Shown here: one piece after another, positions 1-6,753 of the stretch
How the letters are laid out: each line of letters begins with the position of its first letter
Position numbering within the stretch: position 1 is the stretch's first letter
Assembly: GCA_029879605.1 (NCBI GenBank)
Contig: JAOUQA010000092.1
Location: forward strand, 1-7,351
DNA from: Gammaproteobacteria bacterium
GTDB taxonomy: Bacteria > Pseudomonadota > Gammaproteobacteria > SZUA-229
Direction: 5' to 3'
Length of the DNA: 7,351 nt
Notes under the pieces: generated by a model
Told to the model about the DNA's origin: nothing
Database searches by the model: none
What the model saw: only the letters and a program-made list of their open reading frames with translations
Position numbers and translations under genes: made by a program

Positions 1-173
1 TCGGCTATTTTACTACTTACATTCATTAACTGACTAATATCCTGAGGAGAATACTCACGCAAATATTTTATTAACTGCTGTGATTGCTCAAGATAATCAG
101 GCAGGGTAAATTTTTTAGTCTCAGGCTGAGACTCATAATCAAGTGTCTTTGCTGGGGATATAACAATTAACAT
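1..173 (-). CDS. yaaA: Peroxide stress protein YaaA (UPF0246/DUF328), N-terminal part only
   Basis: The first 57 codons are present and the left window edge cuts the gene; E. coli YaaA is about 257 residues. The protein begins MLIVISPAKTLDYES, almost identical to E. coli YaaA (MLILISPAKTLDY). It continues with the family pattern of a TLP-(D/E)-x-L-x-x-SQQLI stretch and a P-x-x-I-S-x-L-M segment before the edge. In E. coli, YaaA belongs to the OxyR regulon; it protects DNA and proteins during peroxide stress by limiting free iron available for Fenton chemistry, and it binds DNA. The ATG at 171-173 is chosen because the family starts exactly there. A GGTGAG sequence (minus strand, 176-181) precedes it at an unusually short 2-nt spacing. 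A strong extended -10 lies about 30 bp upstream (204-212), so the gene is probably transcribed separately from the AsmA gene before it. I see no recognisable OxyR site in the 83-bp gap. Confidence 0.93.
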   Translation of the reverse strand, partial: MLIVISPAKTLDYESQPETKKFTLPDYLEQSQQLIKYLREYSPQDISQLMNVSSKIA

Positions 174-203
174 AACTCACCGACAATTTAAAAAAATCGA
201 TGA

Positions 204-212
204 ATTATACCA
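204..212 (-). promoter_or_regulatory. Extended -10 promoter element for yaaA
   Basis: On the minus strand this reads TGGTATAAT, a perfect extended -10 (TGn) joined to a consensus TATAAT. No hexamer 15-18 nt upstream resembles TTGACA, which suits an extended -10 promoter that needs little -35 contact. Transcription would start near 197-198, giving a leader of about 24 nt before the yaaA ATG. The site lies inside the 83-bp gap after the AsmA stop codon. Confidence 0.6.
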
Positions 213-256
213 CTTTTATTACTGAGTAGTATTTATCAAAATAAAATATTATCCGT

Positions 257-2302
257 TTAGAAGCTAGCACCTGATTGCCTTTTTTTCATTTCCTGAATTC
301 TTCTGGCTTTAGCCTCTATAGTTAACATCCGAGAAACCAGATGATCATAGCGTGTATAATCAAAATCACAGGCCACTCGACGATAAGTTCCACGTGCGTT
401 ATATTCCATCGGGTGATCTCTCAATTTATCACGTATATCAGACGGATTTTCCACATGCATATCCAGAGTTATTTTATAACCTAGAACTTCCTTGAGCAGG
501 TCAATATTACCCGTTAGTTGAATATCTGCTAATCTGGACTTGAGTAAGAGATCTTTTGTTGTCAATTTGCCATACGACAAATTAAAAGTCCCTGCAAGAC
601 TATCAAATTCCTCACCTTTATCAAGATTAATTTCGCTCACATAAGAAGCACGTGTCCTGAAATTGTTTTTATTAGCAAAATTAACAACAACACTACGAGA
701 CGCATGATCAAGATCAACACCATGCATCGTCATCTTGCCGATATTTAGCTTAACTAAACCCTGGGCTGTGTTCTTCATAGACTTATAATCAATACCCTTT
801 AACTTAAGATCCATATCAAGTTCTGCAATCCCATCAATCTTGATAACATCCTCGCCTAGCACACTGTTTAACCATGGATTTATACTGTCATTTGTATTAA
901 TATTCTGTGCTTTAAATAACAACTTCCCAACCGGATCAGTCTGTGCATTGATTTGTAGCGCAGAACTTAGTGAACTGTCATCTACTTTTGCCCTGACAGG
1001 GTTAAGCGTCAAAACCCCATCTTTTATACTTGATGTAATATTAAATGCCTTTAATTCAACATCACTAGCACTAACCGAAGCAACATCAATCTTACCTTCA
1101 AGATCAACGGATCTTATAAACTCTACTGGTAAACTCCATCTTCTATCTTCATCACCCTCATTACGAGGCATATAATCATTAAGTTCAATTTTATCCACAT
1201 TAAAGGTATATCGAATTTGTGTTTTATCACCACCGTCAATACGGATAAAACCGTCTACCTTTTTACCATCTACCTGCGCATCTATCTTATCAAAATAGAT
1301 TGATGTGAAATTAGTTTGAAATGACGATGAAAACTCAATTGCTTTAAGACTATTTGCATTTTTCATTTTCGGCAATTCAACATCAAAGTTTTTCATTAAA
1401 ACTGCTGCCTCAAATGTTTCAACTTTCAGTGGACCACGTATCACTGGAACTGAAAATATATTTTCAACATTAAAATCCCCACCCATCATTAATCCCAGCG
1501 TTTTTATCCTGGCATTCTTCAAACTTGCAGTATGTGCATCAAGATTGACATCACTATCAGCTACCATAGAAAAAGAAACTTTCTTTAAATTCCCAGATGG
1601 GAATACAGCATTTGCTGCAAGTTGCATCCCCTTTGCATTAAACCCAGGATATTCATCTTTAAAAACCAATTGAGATTTCACAACAACTGCAGCCTGCCAT
1701 ACAGGCTGATTACTTTTAATTCTTGTTTTTATGTTGACTGGAAGTGGCTGACCATTAATTATTGCTTCAGTACTTAGATTCAAAGCCAAAATATCGAATT
1801 GCTTACCACTCGCCGTATCTTTCCAGATGATATTAGCATCAACCAGCTCCACGCCCTGTACCATAAAACTTGTTAATCCGTACTTTGAACCAACAACACC
1901 AGCGTCAGAGGTCATTATAAAATCAGACCAGTTATTCTTTCCTTCAGCATTCTTCTCTAAAGCCATATTCAACCTTGTCATAACCAGTTCATCAATTTCA
2001 ATTTTCTTGCTCAATAACGGAAGAATCTTAATTTTTATATCGAACTGATCTATGCTGGCAAATTTTGTCTGACTAAAGCCCTGATTATTATTAACAACAA
2101 CATTATCAACTTTAAGACCTATCCATGGATAAACAGAAATATCAATATTTCCATTTATACTAATACTGCGGCCTGTAACCATTTGCGCCAGGTCAGTTAT
2201 TTCCTGCTTATAATCATTTGCATCAAAAGCATAAAGAAACGCACCTAATCCTAGAACAATAAGAAGTATTAGCCCCAGCAGTATTTTAAGAATTCTTTTC
2301 AT
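257..2302 (-). CDS. asmA: AsmA family inner-membrane/periplasmic protein
   Basis: This 681-residue protein has one N-terminal membrane anchor (basic MKRILK, then a hydrophobic stretch at about residues 5-25) followed by a long beta-rich periplasmic body. The AsmA N-terminal signature follows the anchor: a segment ending in GRSISINGNIDIS, then YPWIGLKVDNVVV at about 58-70, and an ELVMTRLNMALEKN-type strand near 105-118. The C-terminal AsmA_2-like domain covers about 515-620 and includes the FDSLAGTFNLSYGKL and LTGNIDLL segments. E. coli AsmA is 617 residues, so this one is somewhat longer and ends in a basic tail (KARRIQEMKKRQ). AsmA-like proteins (AsmA, TamB, YhdP, YdbH) are thought to form hydrophobic grooves that carry phospholipid toward the outer membrane, with an older link to outer-membrane protein assembly. 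The ATG at 2300-2302 has only a weak GAG upstream. A 137-bp gap separates it from the mutarotase gene, so it may have its own promoter; a TATACT without a good -35 is present there. Family assignment is firm; orthology to E. coli AsmA itself is less certain. Confidence 0.88.
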   Translation of the reverse strand: MKRILKILLGLILLIVLGLGAFLYAFDANDYKQEITDLAQMVTGRSISINGNIDISVYPWIGLKVDNVVVNNNQGFSQTKFASIDQFDIKIKILPLLSKKIEIDELVMTRLNMALEKNAEGKNNWSDFIMTSDAGVVGSKYGLTSFMVQGVELVDANIIWKDTASGKQFDILALNLSTEAIINGQPLPVNIKTRIKSNQPVWQAAVVVKSQLVFKDEYPGFNAKGMQLAANAVFPSGNLKKVSFSMVADSDVNLDAHTASLKNARIKTLGLMMGGDFNVENIFSVPVIRGPLKVETFEAAVLMKNFDVELPKMKNANSLKAIEFSSSFQTNFTSIYFDKIDAQVDGKKVDGFIRIDGGDKTQIRYTFNVDKIELNDYMPRNEGDEDRRWSLPVEFIRSVDLEGKIDVASVSASDVELKAFNITSSIKDGVLTLNPVRAKVDDSSLSSALQINAQTDPVGKLLFKAQNINTNDSINPWLNSVLGEDVIKIDGIAELDMDLKLKGIDYKSMKNTAQGLVKLNIGKMTMHGVDLDHASRSVVVNFANKNNFRTRASYVSEINLDKGEEFDSLAGTFNLSYGKLTTKDLLLKSRLADIQLTGNIDLLKEVLGYKITLDMHVENPSDIRDKLRDHPMEYNARGTYRRVACDFDYTRYDHLVSRMLTIEAKARRIQEMKKRQSGASF

Positions 2303-2330
2303 TATAATTACTCGTAAATAATTAAACTAA

Positions 2331-2423
2331 AACCGGATCTTACTATTATTCAGATACTTAACAGCTTCTATTTTTTATAACACTAGCACAGGATAACAAT
2401 ATATAAAGTATAAGAACCGGATC
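2331..2423. repeat. Pair of 9-bp direct repeats AACCGGATC in the asmA upstream gap
   Basis: AACCGGATC occurs at 2331-2339 and again at 2415-2423, with 75 bp between copies. Both lie in the 137-bp non-coding gap between the mutarotase stop and the AsmA start, read on the minus strand as GATCCGGTT. The proximal copy is 28 nt upstream of the AsmA ATG. They could be paired binding sites or chance; no known regulator is recognised. Confidence 0.3.
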
Positions 2424-2439
2424 AGCATCACACTAAGAA

Positions 2440-3342
2440 TCAATTCATCTGAACGGAGTATTCCACATTTAAATAATGATCCTCTCCCGGCGCAAGCACA
2501 ACACTGTTCTCAGTTGCATTACCGCTTTCTACACATAACATATTTAAATATCCATTATCACCTAAATCTCCCATTTTGCTGGCTGTTTCCTGCCAGGGAT
2601 TCCACACAATAGTGGATTTACTACCTTGCTTACTAATCATTATTCGACGTTTAAATCCCGGGTCATCGATAACACAGCTACTAACCGTATCTAAATAAAC
2701 TCTATCTACTTCCTGATTAATTTTAATTACACCAGACTGAGACTTTCTTCTGAAATCTTCCAGCTTATCTAGATAGTCACATCCATCAAGGCCAGATAAC
2801 TGGATATCTCGTACATCACTCACGTTAAAGTAACTGTGTAATGCCTCACTTAGATTTATATCTATTGCGCCTGTATTTCGCGTATGTAGATCTAACTCCA
2901 GTTTTTCGCCTATAGAGATAGTATAGAATAGCTCTGTTGAAAACGGCCACATCTCCTGCAAATCACCGCTACATTTCAGGCAAAAAACAAGCTCAATAGA
3001 CTCATTTATAAGCCTGGTTTCAATTAGTTCCCAGTCTACCATCCTGGCAAATCCATGAGCAGGTAATGATGTACTGGATTTATGGGCACCAAACCACGGC
3101 CAGCAGACAGGTATACCTCCCCGTATAGATTTGCCTTTAGAAAAAATCGCATCATCTGATAGCCAGATGATATCTGGCTGATCATGAATTTCCCATTTTG
3201 TTATATGCGCCCCCTGCAACTGAATACATGCACTAGCATGTTCTGTATCCACATCTATTGCGATCATACCATTATCATTGCACCTGAAAGCCAGGTGATC
3301 ATCTATCGAAAACTGATCGCTCAACTGGTTAATATCTATCAT
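2440..3342 (-). CDS. yeaD: D-hexose-6-phosphate mutarotase (YeaD-like aldose 1-epimerase family)
   Basis: This 300-residue cytosolic enzyme has the usual length for the family. It is expected to interconvert the alpha and beta anomers of glucose-6-phosphate and related hexose-6-phosphates. Diagnostic motifs are all in place: RGGIPVCWPWFG at residues 74-85, LPAHGFAR at 93-100, ALHSYFNV at 167-174, DRVY at 213-216, VWNPW at 246-250 and CVESGNA at 270-276. By comparison with the yeast homologue YMR099c, His169 is the likely general acid and Glu272 the general base; His96 of the PAHGFAR motif also lines the active site. There is no signal peptide. The ATG (3340-3342) lies 22 bp after the phospholipase-D stop codon, so the two are probably co-transcribed. 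The upstream GAG is 11 nt from the ATG, a weak ribosome site that fits translational coupling. In E. coli yeaD sits next to gapA, so this neighbourhood differs. Confidence 0.93.
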   Translation of the reverse strand: MIDINQLSDQFSIDDHLAFRCNDNGMIAIDVDTEHASACIQLQGAHITKWEIHDQPDIIWLSDDAIFSKGKSIRGGIPVCWPWFGAHKSSTSLPAHGFARMVDWELIETRLINESIELVFCLKCSGDLQEMWPFSTELFYTISIGEKLELDLHTRNTGAIDINLSEALHSYFNVSDVRDIQLSGLDGCDYLDKLEDFRRKSQSGVIKINQEVDRVYLDTVSSCVIDDPGFKRRIMISKQGSKSTIVWNPWQETASKMGDLGDNGYLNMLCVESGNATENSVVLAPGEDHYLNVEYSVQMN

Positions 3343-3364
3343 TTAATAACTATCTCATTCTATT

Positions 3365-4927
3365 TTATAAAATTGAATCCATTGGTATCAGCTTTAGAAT
3401 AAATACCTTTGTCTTTTTAACAAACGATGCATTATGTCCATAACCATCAACTTTAACATTCCAGCTATTTTCTGGTTGCATATCAACTTCAATTATTGAC
3501 TCAAGTCGCCTCGCCAGTGTTTTATCTCTTATAATCACTCCCGCCTCTGTATTCAAGTTTTCAGACCTGGGATCAAAATTAAATGAGCCTATATACGCAA
3601 TTTGCCCATCAACAATCATTGTTTTTGCATGTACTGCAAAAACAGGTGGTTTTGTTTTTATTTCTTCATAACGATTGATGATATCCATTCTAATTCTGGC
3701 ATCTGGCCTGAATTCATATATTTCGATACCTGTATTCAATAAACGATTACGCTGTCTTGAGTATCCACTATAGGCAGGTAAATTATCAGTTGAACTTAAT
3801 GAATTTGTATTAATTCTGACTCGTACTCCACGCTTTACAGCCTGACGAAAAATATCCCAGGCATCCCAACTCATTACTAAATAAGGCGATTGAATTGTAA
3901 TCGTCTGTTTTGCAGAATTTACAATTTCAGCCAGCTTATCCGTTAATTGACTGCCACCTCCTAAGGTAAAGATACGATCATTTTTACCTGGCAAATCACT
4001 AATAAAATCGACCTCAGTCCAGAATAGCTGATTAACAATATTAGAAAATTCCTGGCTTATCTGTTTTACCTTAACTCGCATTTCAGGAATAAAGTTTTCC
4101 ATGTCTAGTTCATACTCTGCCAGATATTGATACACTTTATCTATTTTTTCTTTAGTCAGTTCATCAACCTGTTTTATAACCAGGTTCAGATCTTTCTCCT
4201 GTGTATCGCCCCACTCATCATCAATATCTTTTTCAACATATCGTTCAAAAGGATTTTGAATCAATTCTTCAATTGCAACTGCATATTGACTATCCCAGAA
4301 ATTCACAAAACTTTTGACAGCTGACTTAACAGCTTCACCCACCAACAGAACATCCCTGTCACGAAAATTATACTTCTGATCATAATCAAAATACTCATCC
4401 GCCATATTACGACCTCCCGTTATGACTACCTGCTGGTCAACGATAAAAACCTTATTATGCATACGTTGATTAATACCTCTAAAATCAACAGCCACATTAA
4501 TAATCTGGGAAAAAAAAGACTGGCCTACATTAAGTTTCGGATTATAAATTCGGATTTCAACATTGGGGTGACTTGCCAGCGCATAAAGAACGTCATTGCT
4601 GGCATCTATTAGCAAATCATCTACAAGCACCCTGACATGCACACCACGCTTAGCTGCGCGTAACAGGGAAGCTGCAGCCAGTGTGCCTATATTATCTGTG
4701 CTCCAGATAAAATACTGAACATCAATACTATGCTTTGCCGTGTCTGCTAGCCATGCTCTTGACAGAAGGGCATCTTCACCTTTTTCTAACAGGTAAACAC
4801 CTGTCTGACCTTTATGCTCCTGTGTCAGGTTCTCAAGCCTGTCTGGCCAGTCAGATTCAGCCACAATAGATAATGGTATCATCATAAATAGCCAGACTAT
4901 AAACGGCAGCCAGTTTCTCAACAGCAA
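3365..4927 (-). CDS. Secreted phospholipase D family protein, cardiolipin synthase C (YmdC/ClsC)-like
   Basis: This 520-residue protein contains two HKD (HxKx4D) motifs, the mark of the phospholipase D superfamily: HNKVFIVD (His157, Lys159, Asp164) and HAKTMIVD (His433, Lys435, Asp440). The first is followed by TGGRNMADEYFD and the second by GSFNFDPRSENLNTEAG, both typical of the ClsC/YmdC branch. Upstream, AKHSIDVQYFIW and GVHVRVLVDD also match that branch. E. coli ClsC makes cardiolipin from phosphatidylglycerol and phosphatidylethanolamine, partnered by YmdB; no YmdB gene is visible here. The N-terminus is a signal peptide (Arg, about 15 hydrophobic residues, then VAES), with likely cleavage after Ala23, placing the enzyme in the periplasm or tethered to the inner membrane. 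A charged helical stretch at about residues 218-300 lies between the HKD halves. The TTG at 4925-4927 is chosen as start because AAGGAG lies 6 nt upstream; a longer reading from TTG 4943-4945 would put that Shine-Dalgarno inside the gene. The exact substrate is inferred. Confidence 0.85.
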   Translation of the reverse strand: MLLRNWLPFIVWLFMMIPLSIVAESDWPDRLENLTQEHKGQTGVYLLEKGEDALLSRAWLADTAKHSIDVQYFIWSTDNIGTLAAASLLRAAKRGVHVRVLVDDLLIDASNDVLYALASHPNVEIRIYNPKLNVGQSFFSQIINVAVDFRGINQRMHNKVFIVDQQVVITGGRNMADEYFDYDQKYNFRDRDVLLVGEAVKSAVKSFVNFWDSQYAVAIEELIQNPFERYVEKDIDDEWGDTQEKDLNLVIKQVDELTKEKIDKVYQYLAEYELDMENFIPEMRVKVKQISQEFSNIVNQLFWTEVDFISDLPGKNDRIFTLGGGSQLTDKLAEIVNSAKQTITIQSPYLVMSWDAWDIFRQAVKRGVRVRINTNSLSSTDNLPAYSGYSRQRNRLLNTGIEIYEFRPDARIRMDIINRYEEIKTKPPVFAVHAKTMIVDGQIAYIGSFNFDPRSENLNTEAGVIIRDKTLARRLESIIEVDMQPENSWNVKVDGYGHNASFVKKTKVFILKLIPMDSIL

Positions 4928-4933
4928 GTGAAT

Positions 4934-4939
4934 CTCCTT
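4934..4939 (-). promoter_or_regulatory. Strong Shine-Dalgarno AAGGAG that sets a TTG start
   Basis: The minus strand reads AAGGAG, then ATTCAC, then TTG. The 6-nt spacing makes the TTG at 4925-4927 the best initiation codon. No ATG or GTG is available in this part of the frame. The alternative TTG at 4943-4945 has no comparable site, and TTG 4919-4921 would be 12 nt away. Confidence 0.7.
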
Positions 4940-4972
4940 AATCAAGCATCAAGAACACATGAAACAATCAAC

Positions 4973-5001
4973 AATCTAGCTTAATTTTTCTTAACATTCA
5001 A
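4973..5001 (-). promoter_or_regulatory. Candidate sigma-70 promoter for the phospholipase-D/mutarotase unit
   Basis: On the minus strand TTGAAT (4996-5001) is followed after exactly 17 nt by TAGATT (4973-4978). Each hexamer matches the consensus at four of six positions. Transcription would begin near 4966, giving a leader of about 38 nt that includes the AAGGAG Shine-Dalgarno. The region is AT-rich, so chance matches are likely; another -10-like TATTAT lies further upstream. Confidence 0.38.
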
Positions 5002-5204
5002 TCACTTAAGTCATTTCATGAATATTTGTTCGATAATATTTATTTTTTATGCCTAATACTCAATAACTAAAGAAATATCTTGCTGCCAATACCTGCTAGT
5101 AAGCCAGTAAAAATTAAAATTATATTTACTTACCGTATTAAGATAAATAAATAACTGCTTAATTACGACTCACACAGGTGCCAGAATCAGCTCTAACAGT
5201 AAAA

Positions 5205-5234
5205 TTGATCTCAGGTATGATTTATCGGTAAAAT
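5205..5234 (+). promoter_or_regulatory. Candidate sigma-70 promoter for the YebC-like gene
   Basis: TTGATC (5205-5210) and TAAAAT (5229-5234) are separated by 18 nt. The transcript would start near 5241 with a leader of about 30 nt carrying the GGAG ribosome site at 5259-5262. The -10 overlaps a perfect inverted repeat, GGTAA-AA-TTACC (5227-5238), that could serve as an operator. Confidence 0.4.
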
Positions 5235-5272
5235 TACCAGGCAAACTACAAATTTGATGGAGTAATAAAGTC

Positions 5273-5989
5273 ATGGGTCGTGCCTTTCAAAATCGTAAAG
5301 AATCCATAGCAAAAACATCCGATGCCAAGGCAAAAGTCTATAGCAAATATGGCCGCGAGATCTACGTATGCGCCAAAGCAGGAGGGATTGACCCAGACAG
5401 CAACCTGGCTCTGAGAAGCTTGATTGATCGAGCCAAAAAGGATCAGGTACCCAGCCATGTTATTGAAAAAGCACTAAATAAAGCTCAAGGCACAGGTGGT
5501 GAAGACTATTCACCTGCAATCTATGAAGGCTTCGGACCTGGCGGCTGTATGGTGATGGTTGCCTGTTTGACTGACAACCCCAATCGCACCTTTGGTGATG
5601 TCCGCCAGTGTTTTTCTAAAACCAAATGTAAAATTGGTACTCAGGGTACAGTCAGTCATATGTTTGATCATTCAGGCATTCTGGTATTTAGTGGTGAAGA
5701 TGATGAATCTGTACTTGAGGCTCTGCTCATGGCTGATGTGGATGTTACAGATGTCGAAAGTGAAGCAGGTAAAATAACAGTCTTTGTCCCACACACAGAA
5801 CACTTCAAGGCCAAACAGACCTTGATTGATAGCATTGGTGATATTGATTTTGAAGTTGATGAAATTCAATACCTGCCACAAACAACAACAGCAATCACTG
5901 GTGATGATGTAGAACTATTTGAGAAATTCCTGGATATGTTAAATGATCTGGATGATGTGCAGAACGTCTATCACAATGCTGAAATTTAG
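5273..5989 (+). CDS. YebC/PmpR family protein, YeeN-like branch
   Basis: This 238-residue protein begins MGRAFQNRKESIAKTSDAKA and contains the family core: KVYSKYGREIYVCAK at about 22-36, VPSHVIEKALNKAQG at about 59-73, YEGFGPGG at about 84-91, NPNRTFGDVR at about 102-111, and VSHMFDHSGI near 127-136. It ends in an acidic tail with LDDVQNVYHN, as in E. coli YeeN. YebC-family proteins were long annotated as transcription regulators (for example PmpR of Pseudomonas). More recent work on YebC proteins and mitochondrial TACO1 points to a ribosome-associated role in easing translation through proline-rich stretches. Canonical yebC sits beside ruvC; this copy does not, which fits the YeeN-type paralogue. 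The ATG has GGAG 10 nt upstream. The gene looks richer in G+C than its neighbours, consistent with a conserved, well-expressed housekeeping gene rather than recent transfer. It converges on the lipoprotein gene with 11 bp between stop codons. Confidence 0.9.
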   Translation: MGRAFQNRKESIAKTSDAKAKVYSKYGREIYVCAKAGGIDPDSNLALRSLIDRAKKDQVPSHVIEKALNKAQGTGGEDYSPAIYEGFGPGGCMVMVACLTDNPNRTFGDVRQCFSKTKCKIGTQGTVSHMFDHSGILVFSGEDDESVLEALLMADVDVTDVESEAGKITVFVPHTEHFKAKQTLIDSIGDIDFEVDEIQYLPQTTTAITGDDVELFEKFLDMLNDLDDVQNVYHNAEI

Positions 5990-6000
5990 GGTCACGGCCT

Positions 6001-6720
6001 CTACTTTTTAATAACCGGGCATAGTGTTGAAAACGAGCCGGGAACTGCGTTAAATACACCAGCGATATCTCCATTAGATTGAGTATGCTTTCGAATATAA
6101 TCCATAATACTGCCTGAAGTTAACTTAAACATAGGCCATATATCCATGCCAATGCTTTTTAATCCTTTAGCTGTCCATTTGTTGCAGGTATTCATCAAAT
6201 AATAGTCACCTTCAGCTTTATAAAACTGACTATCACCATATAAACCATTCTTTAAAGTAACTATACGACCAGCTTCTTTATAAAAACTATCTGAAAGAAA
6301 CTGAATTAGTAATTTCAGTTCCTCATTATTTAAACATAGTCTTTCAATCTCACTATCAGGAAAGTACTCATATGGGTATACTGGCACTGCGACCACGTGC
6401 ATAACAGACTCTGTTGGCCAGAAAACAGCCCTTAGAGTAAGCCCTGAAGTAATTTCGTTAGCCTGATAAAAGCCTTTATCTCCCCAGCCAAATTCAAGAT
6501 ATAGCGTTTCTCCGAATCGTTGATCAAGTTCTGGCGCAATTGTCTTAATATCATCCGCAGGTATTACAATACCTGTATGCCAGCCATGACTAATAATGTA
6601 AATATCATTTTCACCATCGCCTTTATAAATTTTAGAACCGGGTATTACGAAAGGTTTAGATGAACAAGCACCAAGAATAATTACAACCAAAAACCCCAGG
6701 ATGAATGATTTACAGGACAT
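6001..6720 (-). CDS. DUF2459 (TIGR02117-type) lipoprotein of unknown function
   Basis: The 239-residue product starts with a lipoprotein signal: MSCK, a hydrophobic core, then the lipobox LGAC-SS with Cys19 as the lipidated residue. Ser follows Cys19, so sorting to the outer membrane is expected. The mature part has the DUF2459 signature: YIISHGWHTGIVIP at about 41-54, YLEFGWGDKGFYQ at about 74-86, and YLMNTCNKWTAKGL at about 174-187. The family has no established function; it has been noted near urease genes, and none is seen here. The conserved His45/His48 followed much later by Cys179 in an NTCN motif resembles the His-before-Cys order of permuted NlpC/P60 or LRAT-like enzymes, so a hydrolase or acyltransferase is possible (inference). 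The ATG at 6718-6720 is preferred over the adjacent TTG at 6721-6723; neither has a clear Shine-Dalgarno. It follows the hybrid kinase gene by 33 bp in the same direction, so co-transcription is likely. Confidence 0.82.
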   Translation of the reverse strand: MSCKSFILGFLVVIILGACSSKPFVIPGSKIYKGDGENDIYIISHGWHTGIVIPADDIKTIAPELDQRFGETLYLEFGWGDKGFYQANEITSGLTLRAVFWPTESVMHVVAVPVYPYEYFPDSEIERLCLNNEELKLLIQFLSDSFYKEAGRIVTLKNGLYGDSQFYKAEGDYYLMNTCNKWTAKGLKSIGMDIWPMFKLTSGSIMDYIRKHTQSNGDIAGVFNAVPGSFSTLCPVIKK

Positions 6721-6753
6721 CAAAGCTGATCACACAGTTAATCGAAGAATAGC

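Larger units (their letters stand above)
4946..5272. other. Divergent intergenic region, AT-rich, no gene
   Basis: This stretch of about 330 bp lies between the divergent phospholipase-D and YebC-like genes. I find no convincing coding frame, tRNA or GC-rich terminator hairpin. It contains one promoter candidate for each direction (4973-5001 minus, 5205-5234 plus). The central part, about 5030-5160, is very AT-rich with many A and T runs and could bend or bind nucleoid proteins such as H-NS or Fis-type factors; that is inference only. Confidence 0.6.

Noticed and set aside
840..1175. Open frame of 111 codons on the plus strand inside the AsmA gene
   Set aside because: It lies wholly antisense to a well-supported AsmA-family gene, has no Shine-Dalgarno and resembles no protein family.
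3363..3372. Palindrome TTTTATAAAA at the phospholipase-D stop codon
   Set aside because: A/T-only palindromes are common in DNA of this composition; there is no GC stem to make a terminator.
5246..5458. Minus-strand open frame of 70 codons overlapping the YebC-like start
   Set aside because: It is antisense to the conserved N-terminus of the YebC-like protein and has no recognisable domain; its hydrophobic look comes from the opposite-strand codons.
5672..5881. Minus-strand open frame of 69 codons within the YebC-like gene
   Set aside because: It is fully antisense to conserved coding sequence, with no ribosome site or family match.
6724..6753. Possible frameshifted HPt domain after the receiver domain
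   Set aside because: Only about 30 bp separate the kinase stop from the lipoprotein start, so there is no room for an HPt remnant.
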